This document shows, piece after piece, positions 45,497 to 54,802 of a stretch of DNA of 64,000 nt. How positions within the stretch are numbered: the first letter of the stretch is position 1; every line of letters begins with the position of its first letter. This DNA comes from Candidatus Marithrix sp. (GTDB lineage: Bacteria > Pseudomonadota > Gammaproteobacteria > Beggiatoales > Beggiatoaceae): assembly GCA_016744775.1 (NCBI GenBank), contig JADGDS010000005.1, positions 42,275 through 106,274 of the forward strand, given 5' to 3'. The notes beneath the pieces are model-generated. The model was not told where the DNA came from, searched no databases, and saw only the letters and a list, made by a program, of their open reading frames with translations. A program made the position numbers and the translations under genes.

Positions 45497-45657
45497 TCGT
45501 GGTTATTTCCTCACTCTCATTATGAGAACCATAAAGAAGTTGCCAGTTTGATGTAAAACTGTGCAACTTCGTCTATTCTTTTTTTACCCCCTCCATTTAA
45601 AATGATTCAGAATTTTTCAATTAAAGCCCCTTGGCACAAATAGCTTGGGGCTTTTTT
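45497..45657 (+). ncRNA. Putative ~160-nt small RNA of unknown family
   Basis: Between the promoter above and a clear intrinsic terminator (AAAGCCCC...GGGGCTTTTTT, 45623-45657) lies a non-coding stretch. It has a hairpin TCTCAT/ATGAGA near 45525-45537 and a strong stem AAGTTG-C-CAGTTT paired with AAACTG-TG-CAACTT (45537-45569). A T-rich run follows at 45577-45586 and could be an earlier end point. It does not match 6S RNA, SRP RNA, tmRNA or riboswitch consensus as I know them. It could also be a leader regulating the cNMP-binding gene that begins at 45675. Confidence 0.5.
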
Positions 45658-45674
45658 AATGTCTAAAATTTGAT

Positions 45675-46100
45675 ATGATTCCGTTAGAAAAAATTATTGT
45701 GCTTAACCAAGTGCCTTTATTTTCTGCTCTGAAAATTGAGGATATTCATAAAATTTCGACTATTGCCAGTGAGGAAGCTTATGAAGATGGGCATATATTA
45801 TTTAATGAAGGTGATATTGGTGATAGTTTGTTTATTGTTGTTTCTGGCGAAGTGAAAATTATAAAGCAAGGTTTAGATCAGCCAGTCGCTATTTTAAATA
45901 AGAATGATTTTCTTGGAGAATTATCCTTATTTGATGCTGAAACGCGCACAGCAACTGCATGTTGTCATGGAAAATGTACTTTTTTAGTTATTGAGCATAA
46001 CGATATTGAACAATTAGCACATGAATTTCCAGAGATTGCATTTGGTTTTATTAAGGTGTTAATTAGTCGTATGCGTAATATGCTTTCCAAATCATCATAA
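45675..46100 (+). CDS. Cyclic-nucleotide-binding domain protein
   Basis: This 141-aa protein is almost only a cNMP-binding (CRP-type) domain: DGHILFNEGDIGDSLFIVVSGEVKI and the phosphate-binding LGELSLFDAETRTATACCHG. The Arg expected in the cassette is present (TRTAT). No DNA-binding helix-turn-helix follows. It lies 9 nt before the transporter-HEAT gene on the same strand and probably regulates or associates with that protein. Confidence 0.88.
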   Translation: MIPLEKIIVLNQVPLFSALKIEDIHKISTIASEEAYEDGHILFNEGDIGDSLFIVVSGEVKIIKQGLDQPVAILNKNDFLGELSLFDAETRTATACCHGKCTFLVIEHNDIEQLAHEFPEIAFGFIKVLISRMRNMLSKSS

Positions 46101-46109
46101 ATAATAATT

Positions 46110-48743
46110 ATGCGTAATGAACAAAAGGCAATACTCTATTTTTTTTTAGTTTTACTATTTTTTTCTTTCGGTTCTAGCATTGCCCGTAGTATCGCTATGA
46201 CTTTATTAATGGAAAAATTAGGCGGTGATGTATTACCTCATATGTTTATTCTTATAGATTTAAGCATTATGCTTACTTCTATTGCTTATGCTAAATCAAC
46301 TCAAAAATTTAGCGGCTTAAAAATTCTTGGCTTTTTTTTATTATTAACTAGTTTATTCGCAATTTTTGTGCAGTTATTGTTTTTTTTCAATAGTTTACAC
46401 AGTTGGGTATATGGTTTTTTTTTCGTTGGTTATTTCTTTTTTTATACGATCATTCTTATACATATAGGTAGTGTAACAGCGTCATACTTCACAGCAATAC
46501 AAGCTAAACGTGTAATATCTCTAATTAATGCTGGTATTCCTATTGGCAATATGTTAGGCGGGTTAAGTTTAATAATTTTATTAAATATTTTTCAATTTAA
46601 AGCAGATACATTAGTCATAACTTTAGCTGTAACTTCTCTTATATCATTTAGCATATTATATTTTATAAAAAATTCTTTAAATCCTGTACGTACAAGCCAC
46701 AAGGTATTAAAACGTAATCAAAGCCCTATCAATGAATTCATAATAGCGTTTAAATACATTATTAATTCGCGACTTATGATTTATATGTCTTTGAGTTTAT
46801 TCTTGTTTGTAATTGTTAGTAAGCTTTTAGAATATCATTATCAAACCGCAATTTATATAGAAGTTTTTCCAGATACTACGCAACGCGCAACTTTTTTTGC
46901 AACTTATGATATTTTTGCAAGTATGGTGTGGTTATTGCTACAGTTATTTTTCAGCTCGCGTATTATTATGATGTTTGGTGTAGGTGTTAGCAATATCATT
47001 TATCCGATATTGTCAGCTATCATAGCTTTAAGCTTATTTGTCTATTTTTATTTGGATACTATTGGGCTTATGCAAGGTAGTTTGGTAATGATGTTAAGTT
47101 TAGGAATAATAACGCAATTTATTAATCAGGAAATGCGTTGGGCTTTACGTAGCCCAGCTAGTAATTTGTTGTTTAACGCTATTCCTTCTCATCTTTGGGG
47201 GAGTAATAAGGCGTTTTTAAATGGTTTAATGTTTCCATTATCAACTTTTATTGCTAGCAGTTTTTTAATTTTAATAACTGGTTTTGAAAGTTATATATTA
47301 CCTTTAACTGCTTTAATACTTTCTATATTGGCTATTATGATCGCGATTCCACAATGGCGAGCTTATGATAAAGGTATGTTTAATCTATTAAATAGGCAAT
47401 TATTTAGTAATCGTTCTGAGCTTATTCGATTAAATAAGAATTTTAAATCTGCAATCCAAACTGAATTAAAAAGTTCTGTATCTTCTCATATCGTAGCAGC
47501 ATTAGAAATGGTTAGGGTGTTAAAACTCAGTCAATTCGTAAATCAGGTGGGTAATTTACTATTAAAAACGCGGCATTTTGAAATAAAACAACATTGTATT
47601 GATGCTTTAACGGTATTACCAGCTTCTAATTCTAATATTAATTATTTAATTGAAGCATTACAAACGGAACAAGACGTTAAAGTAATTCCATTAATTTTAA
47701 AAAATTTAGCCAAGTTTAAAAACGTCAATTTTAATCATACAATTGCTAATTTTTTAACACATCCTGAACCGGCGGTATTTGTTGAAGCGTGTTTATGTTT
47801 ATATCATCATCCTAAATTTGTAGATCAAAAATTATTAGAAACACAAATTATTAAGCGTCTAAAAAAGGCTAAGTTTCCTGAGATTACACTATATTTATAT
47901 GCTTTGGGTGAATTGCGCAAGCCGCGTTATAGTCATGCAATATTACCATTTCTTAATCATCCAAAGTCTGAAGTTAATTTAGCGGCATTAAAAGCATTAA
48001 TTCGTATGCAAAATGGTCAACTTGAATTTCATAAATTTCGTTTATTGAGAGCATTAGATGATTCTGAAAAAACGACAAAGCTTGTGGCTTTAAAGGCTTT
48101 AAGCTCCTGTGAGGCTTTACCAGATTGGTCAGCTATTATTAATTTATTGGCTGCAAGGGATAGGAGTTTGGTTAATGAAAGTAAAAAGTTATTAAAACAT
48201 AAATTAAATTTCTCTAAAAAAAGTTTAATAGATAAATTATTTACAGAAAAAATATCAGCGCAACAAAGATTTGAGATTTTATCTCTTATTTTTTTATTTC
48301 TTAATGAGAAACAACGTTCTTGTTTGCAACAAGATGCTGATGAGGCATTAAAGAATTTTTTATTCATCCATGCTTTATTACGGCAACATGATTTATTGAC
48401 ATATGGTAATAAAACACATGATTTGATAAAAAAAATCTTGCATGAAATTGCTGAAGAGCATTTATTACATGTATTAACTATCATTACATTTGCGGCTAGG
48501 GAAAATATGGAGTTTTTTCAGAGAGTAAGTCGAGGCTTATTATCGTCTAATCGCGCCAATCAAGGAAATGCTTTAGAGGTATTATCGAATGCGAATGAAA
48601 AATATTTAGTTAATCGTGTCTTAAAGTGTTTTGAAGAGGGGTTTAATAAACAATTAAATATTGATAATTATGAAGCAGAATTATTTGCTTTAAATCATTC
48701 TATGCTTAATGAGTGTTTGATTTATAATCAAACACAAAGCTAG
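46110..48743 (+). CDS. ATP/ADP-translocase-like (MFS-type) membrane protein fused to HEAT repeats
   Basis: Residues ~10-430 contain about twelve hydrophobic segments resembling the ATP/ADP carrier-like or MFS proteins found in cyanobacteria and filamentous sulfur bacteria. Residues ~445-870 are soluble, with HEAT-type helical repeats (for example ALEMVRVLKLSQF, LNHPKSEVNLAALKALIRM, DDSEKTTKLVALKALSSC). Total length is 877 aa. The transported compound is unknown. The preceding cNMP-binding gene suggests control by a cyclic nucleotide. The classification rests on overall pattern. Confidence 0.7.
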   Translation: MRNEQKAILYFFLVLLFFSFGSSIARSIAMTLLMEKLGGDVLPHMFILIDLSIMLTSIAYAKSTQKFSGLKILGFFLLLTSLFAIFVQLLFFFNSLHSWVYGFFFVGYFFFYTIILIHIGSVTASYFTAIQAKRVISLINAGIPIGNMLGGLSLIILLNIFQFKADTLVITLAVTSLISFSILYFIKNSLNPVRTSHKVLKRNQSPINEFIIAFKYIINSRLMIYMSLSLFLFVIVSKLLEYHYQTAIYIEVFPDTTQRATFFATYDIFASMVWLLLQLFFSSRIIMMFGVGVSNIIYPILSAIIALSLFVYFYLDTIGLMQGSLVMMLSLGIITQFINQEMRWALRSPASNLLFNAIPSHLWGSNKAFLNGLMFPLSTFIASSFLILITGFESYILPLTALILSILAIMIAIPQWRAYDKGMFNLLNRQLFSNRSELIRLNKNFKSAIQTELKSSVSSHIVAALEMVRVLKLSQFVNQVGNLLLKTRHFEIKQHCIDALTVLPASNSNINYLIEALQTEQDVKVIPLILKNLAKFKNVNFNHTIANFLTHPEPAVFVEACLCLYHHPKFVDQKLLETQIIKRLKKAKFPEITLYLYALGELRKPRYSHAILPFLNHPKSEVNLAALKALIRMQNGQLEFHKFRLLRALDDSEKTTKLVALKALSSCEALPDWSAIINLLAARDRSLVNESKKLLKHKLNFSKKSLIDKLFTEKISAQQRFEILSLIFLFLNEKQRSCLQQDADEALKNFLFIHALLRQHDLLTYGNKTHDLIKKILHEIAEEHLLHVLTIITFAARENMEFFQRVSRGLLSSNRANQGNALEVLSNANEKYLVNRVLKCFEEGFNKQLNIDNYEAELFALNHSMLNECLIYNQTQS

Positions 48744-48747
48744 AAAA

Positions 48748-48780
48748 AAACCTGACAGGTTTTTAAAACCTGTCAGGTTT
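48748..48780. terminator. Family-B palindrome acting as terminator
   Basis: AAACCTGACAGGTTTT and AAAACCTGTCAGGTTT form a perfect 16-bp stem around one base, located between the convergent transporter and PH-domain genes. The same core occurs at 11833, 12324 and 19005, so it is a dispersed repeat reused as a bidirectional terminator. Confidence 0.6.
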
Positions 48781-48794
48781 ATTTAGGTTAAATA

Positions 48795-49259
48795 TTAAAG
48801 ATCTTTACTACGATGTTCGTCTATGCACTTTTTCACTTCATAGGCATTAGGTATTCCATGAATCTTAATGTCGGCTTCAACAGTAGCAGCACCTGATACT
48901 TCTACTGTGCCTGTTCCTAAAATTCTTTGCAGTAAAGTTTGCTGAATTTGTACACTTCTAATATCAGATACAAATACTTCATGTATATTTTTAGAAAGAA
49001 TGCCTTCTCTTAAGGTAACTCTTTTTTTAGTAATTGTTAATCTAGTGTTAATCACTTTTAACCACCAACTGAAAAAAATAGTTAATCCAATTATTCCAGT
49101 TATCATTCCAACTATAATATAAAAAGTATTTCCTTGATTAAACCATGTTATAAAACTATAAATACCTATAATCATAGCGATTACACATGCAAGATATGAA
49201 AATGGGCGATTGAGTATCATGGATGGTACAGAATCATATAAGATTTTTTCTTCAGTCAT
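48795..49259 (-). CDS. PH-domain (bPH_2, YdbS-like) membrane protein
   Basis: A 154-aa protein with two membrane helices (about 20-37 and 45-66) followed by a bacterial PH domain: LTITKKRVTLREGILSKNIHEVFVSDIRSV, QRILGTGTVEVSG and the closing helix. The function of such proteins is not defined. The start overlaps the end of sdhE by 4 nt. Confidence 0.85.
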   Translation of the reverse strand: MTEEKILYDSVPSMILNRPFSYLACVIAMIIGIYSFITWFNQGNTFYIIVGMITGIIGLTIFFSWWLKVINTRLTITKKRVTLREGILSKNIHEVFVSDIRSVQIQQTLLQRILGTGTVEVSGAATVEADIKIHGIPNAYEVKKCIDEHRSKDL

Positions 49260-49480
49260 TTTATTTCCAATTTTAAATTAACTATAGATATTGTATCTAT
49301 TTTTTTTAAGATTAGCAAAGCATATAACTCATTATCTGATAATTTTAATAAATTCTCAAACGCTTGCTGTTCTATTTTTGATGCTTTGTCGTAATTTTGT
49401 TCAAGATATTGCGTTAATAATACGTCTAATTCTTTCATGCCGCGTCGGCAATGCCATTTTAACTTGTTAGTCATTGTCAT
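49256..49480 (-). CDS. sdhE: FAD assembly factor SdhE
   Basis: A 74-aa protein with the SdhE signature HCRRGMKELDVLL and the four-helix pattern EQQAFENLLKLSDNELYALL. SdhE helps attach FAD covalently to succinate dehydrogenase. Length is slightly below the usual 85-90 aa. It is coupled to the PH-domain gene rather than to sdh genes. Confidence 0.9.
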   Translation of the reverse strand: MTMTNKLKWHCRRGMKELDVLLTQYLEQNYDKASKIEQQAFENLLKLSDNELYALLILKKIDTISIVNLKLEIK

Positions 49481-49522
49481 ATTTCACTATAATATAATTA
49501 TTTTTTTGTTGGAGAATATATA

Positions 49523-50812
49523 ATGTTTAAAGTATTAAATATACTTATATTATTTATAATAGTAACAAATGTCTGTTATGGCAAAGCGGATGTTACATAT
49601 TACGCTTTTGCTATGTATAAACCTAAAGGAGATAGTTGGCAATTTTTATCAGAAACTGCAAATAAATTAGAAGTAGGATCTTATCGTTTTCAATTGGTAT
49701 ATACGCAGGAAGATGAGCAATGGTTTGCTTTACGAGGTGAATTTGAATTCATAACTGACAATGTTAAGGGTGGAGTTAAGCTTAAAACTATTCATAATTT
49801 AGATGAAATTAATGATATTGATGATAATCAGCCTATGAATTTTAGTCTTTGGTTGCCAAATGATTCAAAAAATAGTTGGAATAAAACAGGGCGAAAACAA
49901 GTACAAGCTTTAATTAATCAAATGAATAAAAGCTTAAAAGGTGATCCTGAGCCTAATTTTATGCGGTTTTTAATTAGGAAAAAGGAGTTTGAAGAATCTT
50001 GGCTGGCTGATGGTGTTAATTATCGTATTTATAGATTGCATTATTTAAAAAAAGATGCTTCCAATCAAGCAAAACAAATACAAATTGTATCGCGTTTTAT
50101 TAATCCAAGTGTTGTTGTCAATAATGAGATTCAAGTTTTAAATAGATGGGTAAGTGAAACTGATTCTTTTAGTTTGGCACGCTATCTTGGGAAAGCAGAC
50201 GCTCAACATCAGTTGTTTTTTCAAGATTTTAAAATTTGGTTCAATTATACATTTGATATTTCTACTAGCGAGAATGATGTTGTGGAACAAGATAGTAATA
50301 TTCTGGATTGGTTATGGATATTTCTTGCTATATTGTTTGGCATTTTTGTTATTGTGATTATTGCTATTTTAATTTTAAAATATCTTCCTAAAATTAAAAT
50401 TACTAAAGACGATTCTGAAATGGCAACTGTTAATTCATATAATCAGATGTCAAAAAATGAGATTAAGTCTTTAATTAAATCTGAGTTAAAACAAATTCGG
50501 CTTGATATTATAAAAGATATAGAGGGTAAAGGCGGTGAAATTATTAATAATATTGTAGGTGAATATTTTAATAAGCATGTTCCACAAATTGTAGAAGCCG
50601 GTTTTGCCAAATTTTATAAAAGTAAAGAATTAAAAGTGGCAGTCAGAAATGAGGTTCAGCGTTATATACAAGAAGAATTTAAAGATTGGGAACAAAGATT
50701 AAATTCCTATGCCAATGAATATTGGGAAAAATTTATTAAAGAAAAAACTGCTGAATTAGAACCAAAACCAGAACCAAAGCCAGAACCAGAAGTGATTGAA
50801 AATAAAGATTAA
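49523..50812 (+). CDS. Membrane protein with coiled coil and Pro-Glu tail, unknown function
   Basis: A 429-aa protein: signal peptide (about 1-21), an extracytoplasmic domain of about 230 residues without a recognised fold, and a membrane helix (about 255-280; LAILFGIFVIVIIAILIL). A cytoplasmic part with charged helices and coiled-coil character (about 310-405) ends in a PKPEPKPEPEPE-like tail. It is preceded by TTGGAG 8 nt before the ATG. The layout is that of a transmembrane adaptor between the periplasm and a cytoplasmic partner. I do not recognise a family. Confidence 0.6.
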   Translation: MFKVLNILILFIIVTNVCYGKADVTYYAFAMYKPKGDSWQFLSETANKLEVGSYRFQLVYTQEDEQWFALRGEFEFITDNVKGGVKLKTIHNLDEINDIDDNQPMNFSLWLPNDSKNSWNKTGRKQVQALINQMNKSLKGDPEPNFMRFLIRKKEFEESWLADGVNYRIYRLHYLKKDASNQAKQIQIVSRFINPSVVVNNEIQVLNRWVSETDSFSLARYLGKADAQHQLFFQDFKIWFNYTFDISTSENDVVEQDSNILDWLWIFLAILFGIFVIVIIAILILKYLPKIKITKDDSEMATVNSYNQMSKNEIKSLIKSELKQIRLDIIKDIEGKGGEIINNIVGEYFNKHVPQIVEAGFAKFYKSKELKVAVRNEVQRYIQEEFKDWEQRLNSYANEYWEKFIKEKTAELEPKPEPKPEPEVIENKD

Positions 50813-50818
50813 AAAAAT

Positions 50819-50843
50819 TCCCCCTTTAGGGGGTTAGGGGGCT
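50819..50843. repeat. Single arm of palindrome family C
   Basis: CCCCCTTTAGGGGGTTAGGG and the following GGCTT match one arm of the palindrome at 8588-8697. It sits between the convergent unknown gene and surA and can form a short CCCCCTTTAGGGGG hairpin that may act as terminator. Confidence 0.6.
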
Positions 50844-52142
50844 TTAAGAATCTAAATGATATTCAACATAAGATTGATCACGTAATTGTAACAACCAATT
50901 TTGTAATTCCTCATTAATTTTGCGTTGACGAATTTGCTTAGCGGCACGGGTTCGTAAAGCTTGTTCTGTATTATCATGTTTTCTACGATCTAATACTTGT
51001 ACAATATGCCAGCCATAACGTGATTTAAATGCTTGACTAATTTGGTTTTTAGATAAACCATTCATTATTTGTTCAAATTCAGCCACTAAATCACCCGGGC
51101 TTATCCAACTTAATGCACCACCATTTATACTGGTAGTGGTATCTTTAGAATGGGTACGGGCTAATTTTGCAAAATCTTCACCTTGTTTAATACGATATTT
51201 CAATCTATTTAAACGGGCTTTAGCTTGTTTGTCTGAAATCAGTGCATTAGTTTTAATTAAAATATGGCGTGCTTTAGTCTGAGTAATGACACTTTGGGCA
51301 CTATTACGTTTATTAAGCAATTTAATGATATGAAAACCACTACTATTCACCAATGGTCCATTAATATCTCCAATAGCCATATTATTAATTACTTTATTAA
51401 ATAAAGTTGGTAATTCACCGGGTTTCAACCAACCTAAATCACCACCTTCAAGAGCTTGACGGCTATCTGAAACTGCTACCGCTGTGGCTTCAAAATCGGC
51501 ACCGTTTTTCAATTTTTTAACAATGCTTTCAGCTTTTTGTTTTTTATTTTCAATCTCTTCAGCAGAAGGTGCTTCTGGTAATGCAATTAAAATATGTTGA
51601 ATATGATATTCAGTGCTGATATTACCTTGCTGAATTTGATTAGCTAAAAAATTATCAATTTCGCGCGGTTTAATTTTGATTTTGCTAACAATTTGCCGTT
51701 GTTGCAAACGTTTAATAATCATTTCTTGACGTAATTGTTCTCGTATTCCAAGATAATCATAACCTTCTTGTTCTAGTTTTTGACGAAAGCTATGTAACTT
51801 TAAACCTTGTTGAGCGGCAACTTGACGTAATTGAGCATTTAATAGGTTATTATCTATTTTTATACCAGTGTTTTTTGCCACTTGTATTTGTAAAATATCT
51901 AAAATCATACGATCTAAAATTTGTTTTTCTAAATAACGGCGCGGTGGCATTTTTTTGCCCTTTGATTTTTGGCGCAATTTTTGTTCAAACTGATTTACTC
52001 GTATTTGTAAAGTACTGTTTACAATGACATCGTCATTCACCACCGCAACAATATAATCAAGTATTTCTATCTCAGCGATAGCTACAGGTGTCAGTAATAA
52101 ATTGAGGATGACTAAATAAAAACTATTTTTTATGTATTTCAT
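50844..52142 (-). CDS. surA: Periplasmic chaperone SurA (two parvulin domains)
   Basis: From the ATG at 52142 (432 aa) the protein has a signal peptide (MKYIKNSFYLVILNLLLTPV, cleaved after about AIA). The SurA N-terminal chaperone domain (IVAVVNDDVIVNSTLQ) and two PpiC parvulin domains (YHIQHILIALP...GGDLGWLKPGEL...GFHIIKLL and TKARHILIKT...GGALSWISPGDL...GWHIVQVL) follow. It escorts outer-membrane proteins to the Bam complex. An upstream open extension to 52208 would spoil the signal peptide and overlap lptD, so it is not used. Confidence 0.93.
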   Translation of the reverse strand: MKYIKNSFYLVILNLLLTPVAIAEIEILDYIVAVVNDDVIVNSTLQIRVNQFEQKLRQKSKGKKMPPRRYLEKQILDRMILDILQIQVAKNTGIKIDNNLLNAQLRQVAAQQGLKLHSFRQKLEQEGYDYLGIREQLRQEMIIKRLQQRQIVSKIKIKPREIDNFLANQIQQGNISTEYHIQHILIALPEAPSAEEIENKKQKAESIVKKLKNGADFEATAVAVSDSRQALEGGDLGWLKPGELPTLFNKVINNMAIGDINGPLVNSSGFHIIKLLNKRNSAQSVITQTKARHILIKTNALISDKQAKARLNRLKYRIKQGEDFAKLARTHSKDTTTSINGGALSWISPGDLVAEFEQIMNGLSKNQISQAFKSRYGWHIVQVLDRRKHDNTEQALRTRAAKQIRQRKINEELQNWLLQLRDQSYVEYHLDS

Positions 52143-52146
52143 ATTT

Positions 52147-54375
52147 TTAAAAATTATCATAATAACCCGGAATACTTTCTTGTAAGAAAATATCACTTTT
52201 TTTACCAATTTTACCTAAACCGGTTAATTGTAATTGAAGAAAAAATCCATTGTAATAACCAAAACCATTAATGTTATTTAAATAACGTCTTGTAATAGCA
52301 CGTACTGCCCAGCAACAACTACGATATTCTATACCTGCAAAAGATTCTAAAGTTCTTTCTTCTGGTAATGAATAATTGACACGCCCTAAGATATTCCAAC
52401 GTGATCCTAACGACCATATGAAAGAAGTATCAGTTTGATCTAAAACACGATCACGGAAGCGATAAGACAAATTAAAAATATGTTCATTATCAGGATTATA
52501 CTGTAATCTCCAGACACTGTATTCTGTGTCCTGAGTATTAGGATTCCAACGAAAAGTTGATGATACACGCCAATCTTTAGCAAATTCTGAGGCTAATTCC
52601 ATTACAATGCTAGAGGTATCTTCTAATGGTAATGCCTGATTAGGCAGACTAACACGTCTTTCATTTAAATAACGATATTGTCCAATACTAAATCTTAAAT
52701 GTTCTAAACCAGTTTCACTACTTAATAAGCGTGAACTTACACCTACACTTATTCGATGCCCATCTTCAATTCTATCTGGTCCACTTAAATTTTCTTCACG
52801 AAATAATTGTAAATAGGATAATTCAAATGGTGCAGTATCAAAAATCGGAATTTCAGATTGATCGCGATAGGGCGCATAACGATAAAATACTCGTGGTTCT
52901 AAAGTTTGTATCAAATTTTTACCAAATATATTTAATGGACGTTCTAAAAATAAACCACTATCAGCAGTGACACTAAATAACATGCGATTATAAGTAGCCG
53001 CTTCATCATTGGGTTCAGTATGATCTAAATCATAATGTGTATAACGCCAAGCTAAAGTTGGTATTGCAAAGGCACCCGGTGTACGCCAAGGATAACTGAA
53101 GATTGATTTAAAATCCATACGATTACCAATAGCTCCTTTTATTACTTCAGTATCACGATCAAATCTTACTAATTCGGCTTTCATTCCTATATTTAGTCGT
53201 TTATTAAATTCTGGCAACATAGTTTGAAGCATCAATTGTGGTAAACGTTGATAAGGGCGAGCGGCAGGATTTGGATCTAAGACTTGAAACTTTTGTACTC
53301 TTCCTAAACCCATCCAACCATTACCAGAATAATATAAATCAGCGCGTTGTTCTAAATGGCTAATACTAGCAATTGTTATATTACTACCTAATTCTTCAAA
53401 ATAACGTTGATCAGAAACATGGTTAATAAAAATATTGGTAGAAAAACGATCAGTAATTGCACCATTATGTAAAAAAGATATAGAACCCCGTTCTCTTTGT
53501 AAAGATAGATCATAAGGCAGATATTCTATTTCTAACTTGCCTTCATTTTTTTCAGTTACATAACGTAATTCATTATTTAATAATATACCTCGTCGTGACA
53601 TAATTCTAGGAGTTATAGTTAAATCATAATTAGGAGCTAAATTTATATAATATGGAATATTAATTTCAGTACCAGTTTCATCTGAATTACCAATTTGAGG
53701 AAATAAAAAACCTGATTTACGTTTATCATTAAGAGGAAAAGAAATATAAGGAGTATAAAATATTGGGATGCCTGCAAAACGTAATTTAACATCACGAGCA
53801 ATACCTATATCTTTATTTTTGTCTAATATTATTTTACGCCCTTCCATACGCCACATTTCATTTTTAGGATCACAAGTGGTATAAGTAGCTCTTTCTAAGC
53901 GAACTATATCTTTAGATACTTGAGTTAATTTTTTGGCATAACCACGTGCACGTCGACTTAATAACCAATAAGTAGCTAAATCCATTTCAGCTTGATCATT
54001 TGGACGTAATTGTGCTTGACTACCTTTAATAATAAAATCCTTATTCCAAAAAGTGAAATTACTTTTGGCGTCAACAATTTCATTATTTATATTATAAATA
54101 ACTGTATTGGTATTTAAGATTTGATCTTCACGTTGTACTAAGACATTGCCACTGAAGGTGGAAATGCCTAGTTTTTCTTGATATATTGCATCATTTGCAA
54201 ATACTTGAATAGTATCCCCTGTAATTGGAGATAAATTAGGAGGATGAGGAGCAAGTTCTGTCAACGGTTTACAGATAGCAAACTGATTAGTATTACTTGC
54301 TGCTAGAACATTAAAACTAAAAAAGAATAAGATTAATAGATTAAATAAATAAATATAAATTTTATAAAAAGTCAC
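52147..54375 (-). CDS. lptD: LPS-assembly protein LptD
   Basis: 742 aa: signal peptide (about 1-25), a mature N-terminus with Cys (FAICKPL), an OstA/LptA-like periplasmic domain (about 45-230; VQREDQILNTNTVIYN) and a large C-terminal beta barrel. CDPKNEMW and the paired cysteines in YRSCCWAVRAI serve the inter-domain disulfides that LptD needs. It inserts lipopolysaccharide in the outer membrane with LptE. It lies 4 nt upstream of surA, the normal gammaproteobacterial order. Confidence 0.95.
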   Translation of the reverse strand: MTFYKIYIYLFNLLILFFFSFNVLAASNTNQFAICKPLTELAPHPPNLSPITGDTIQVFANDAIYQEKLGISTFSGNVLVQREDQILNTNTVIYNINNEIVDAKSNFTFWNKDFIIKGSQAQLRPNDQAEMDLATYWLLSRRARGYAKKLTQVSKDIVRLERATYTTCDPKNEMWRMEGRKIILDKNKDIGIARDVKLRFAGIPIFYTPYISFPLNDKRKSGFLFPQIGNSDETGTEINIPYYINLAPNYDLTITPRIMSRRGILLNNELRYVTEKNEGKLEIEYLPYDLSLQRERGSISFLHNGAITDRFSTNIFINHVSDQRYFEELGSNITIASISHLEQRADLYYSGNGWMGLGRVQKFQVLDPNPAARPYQRLPQLMLQTMLPEFNKRLNIGMKAELVRFDRDTEVIKGAIGNRMDFKSIFSYPWRTPGAFAIPTLAWRYTHYDLDHTEPNDEAATYNRMLFSVTADSGLFLERPLNIFGKNLIQTLEPRVFYRYAPYRDQSEIPIFDTAPFELSYLQLFREENLSGPDRIEDGHRISVGVSSRLLSSETGLEHLRFSIGQYRYLNERRVSLPNQALPLEDTSSIVMELASEFAKDWRVSSTFRWNPNTQDTEYSVWRLQYNPDNEHIFNLSYRFRDRVLDQTDTSFIWSLGSRWNILGRVNYSLPEERTLESFAGIEYRSCCWAVRAITRRYLNNINGFGYYNGFFLQLQLTGLGKIGKKSDIFLQESIPGYYDNF

Positions 54376-54424
54376 TGTAATAATATGTTAAAAAATTATA
54401 CGACTTTATATTATGTCACATTTT

Positions 54425-54712
54425 TTACATAAAACCATAGCGTTCTAAATTACGAGCTACATCAGTGATGGTGCGTTTACAGGCAATAAAAGGTATATTT
54501 TGCTTCTTAGCCTGTTTTCTAAAATTACGCATTACATTATGACCAACAAAATCTGTGAATAAAATCATGATTTTAGCATGAGACATGCTTGTCATACTTC
54601 CTGCTTGAGCTTTAGGTGAACGCCCTGTTATATGTTTTACAATCGGTAATCCACGTTCTTCAAGTAAGTTTTCTATATTGCCTAAATGATCTGCACCAAT
54701 AACAATTGCCAT
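54425..54712 (-). CDS. DUF2325 protein
   Basis: From the ATG at 54712 (95 aa; AAGGAAAA 7 nt upstream) the protein matches DUF2325: AIVIGADHLGNIENLLEERG, a SMSHAKIMILFTDFVGHNVM core and FIACKRTITDVARNLER. The fold is a small Rossmann-like domain of unknown function. The longer frame to 54763 lacks a ribosome binding site. Confidence 0.85.
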   Translation of the reverse strand: MAIVIGADHLGNIENLLEERGLPIVKHITGRSPKAQAGSMTSMSHAKIMILFTDFVGHNVMRNFRKQAKKQNIPFIACKRTITDVARNLERYGFM

Positions 54713-54802
54713 TTTTTGTTTTCCTTTTAATTTTATATGTAAATAAAGCATATTACACGCCATAAATTTACATATAAATTATGATGGATATATGACAACT
54801 GT

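Noticed and set aside
45497..45657. Identification of the small RNA candidate as 6S RNA, SRP RNA or a riboswitch
   Set aside because: No closing stem with central bubble, no conserved SRP tetraloop region and no aptamer core could be found.
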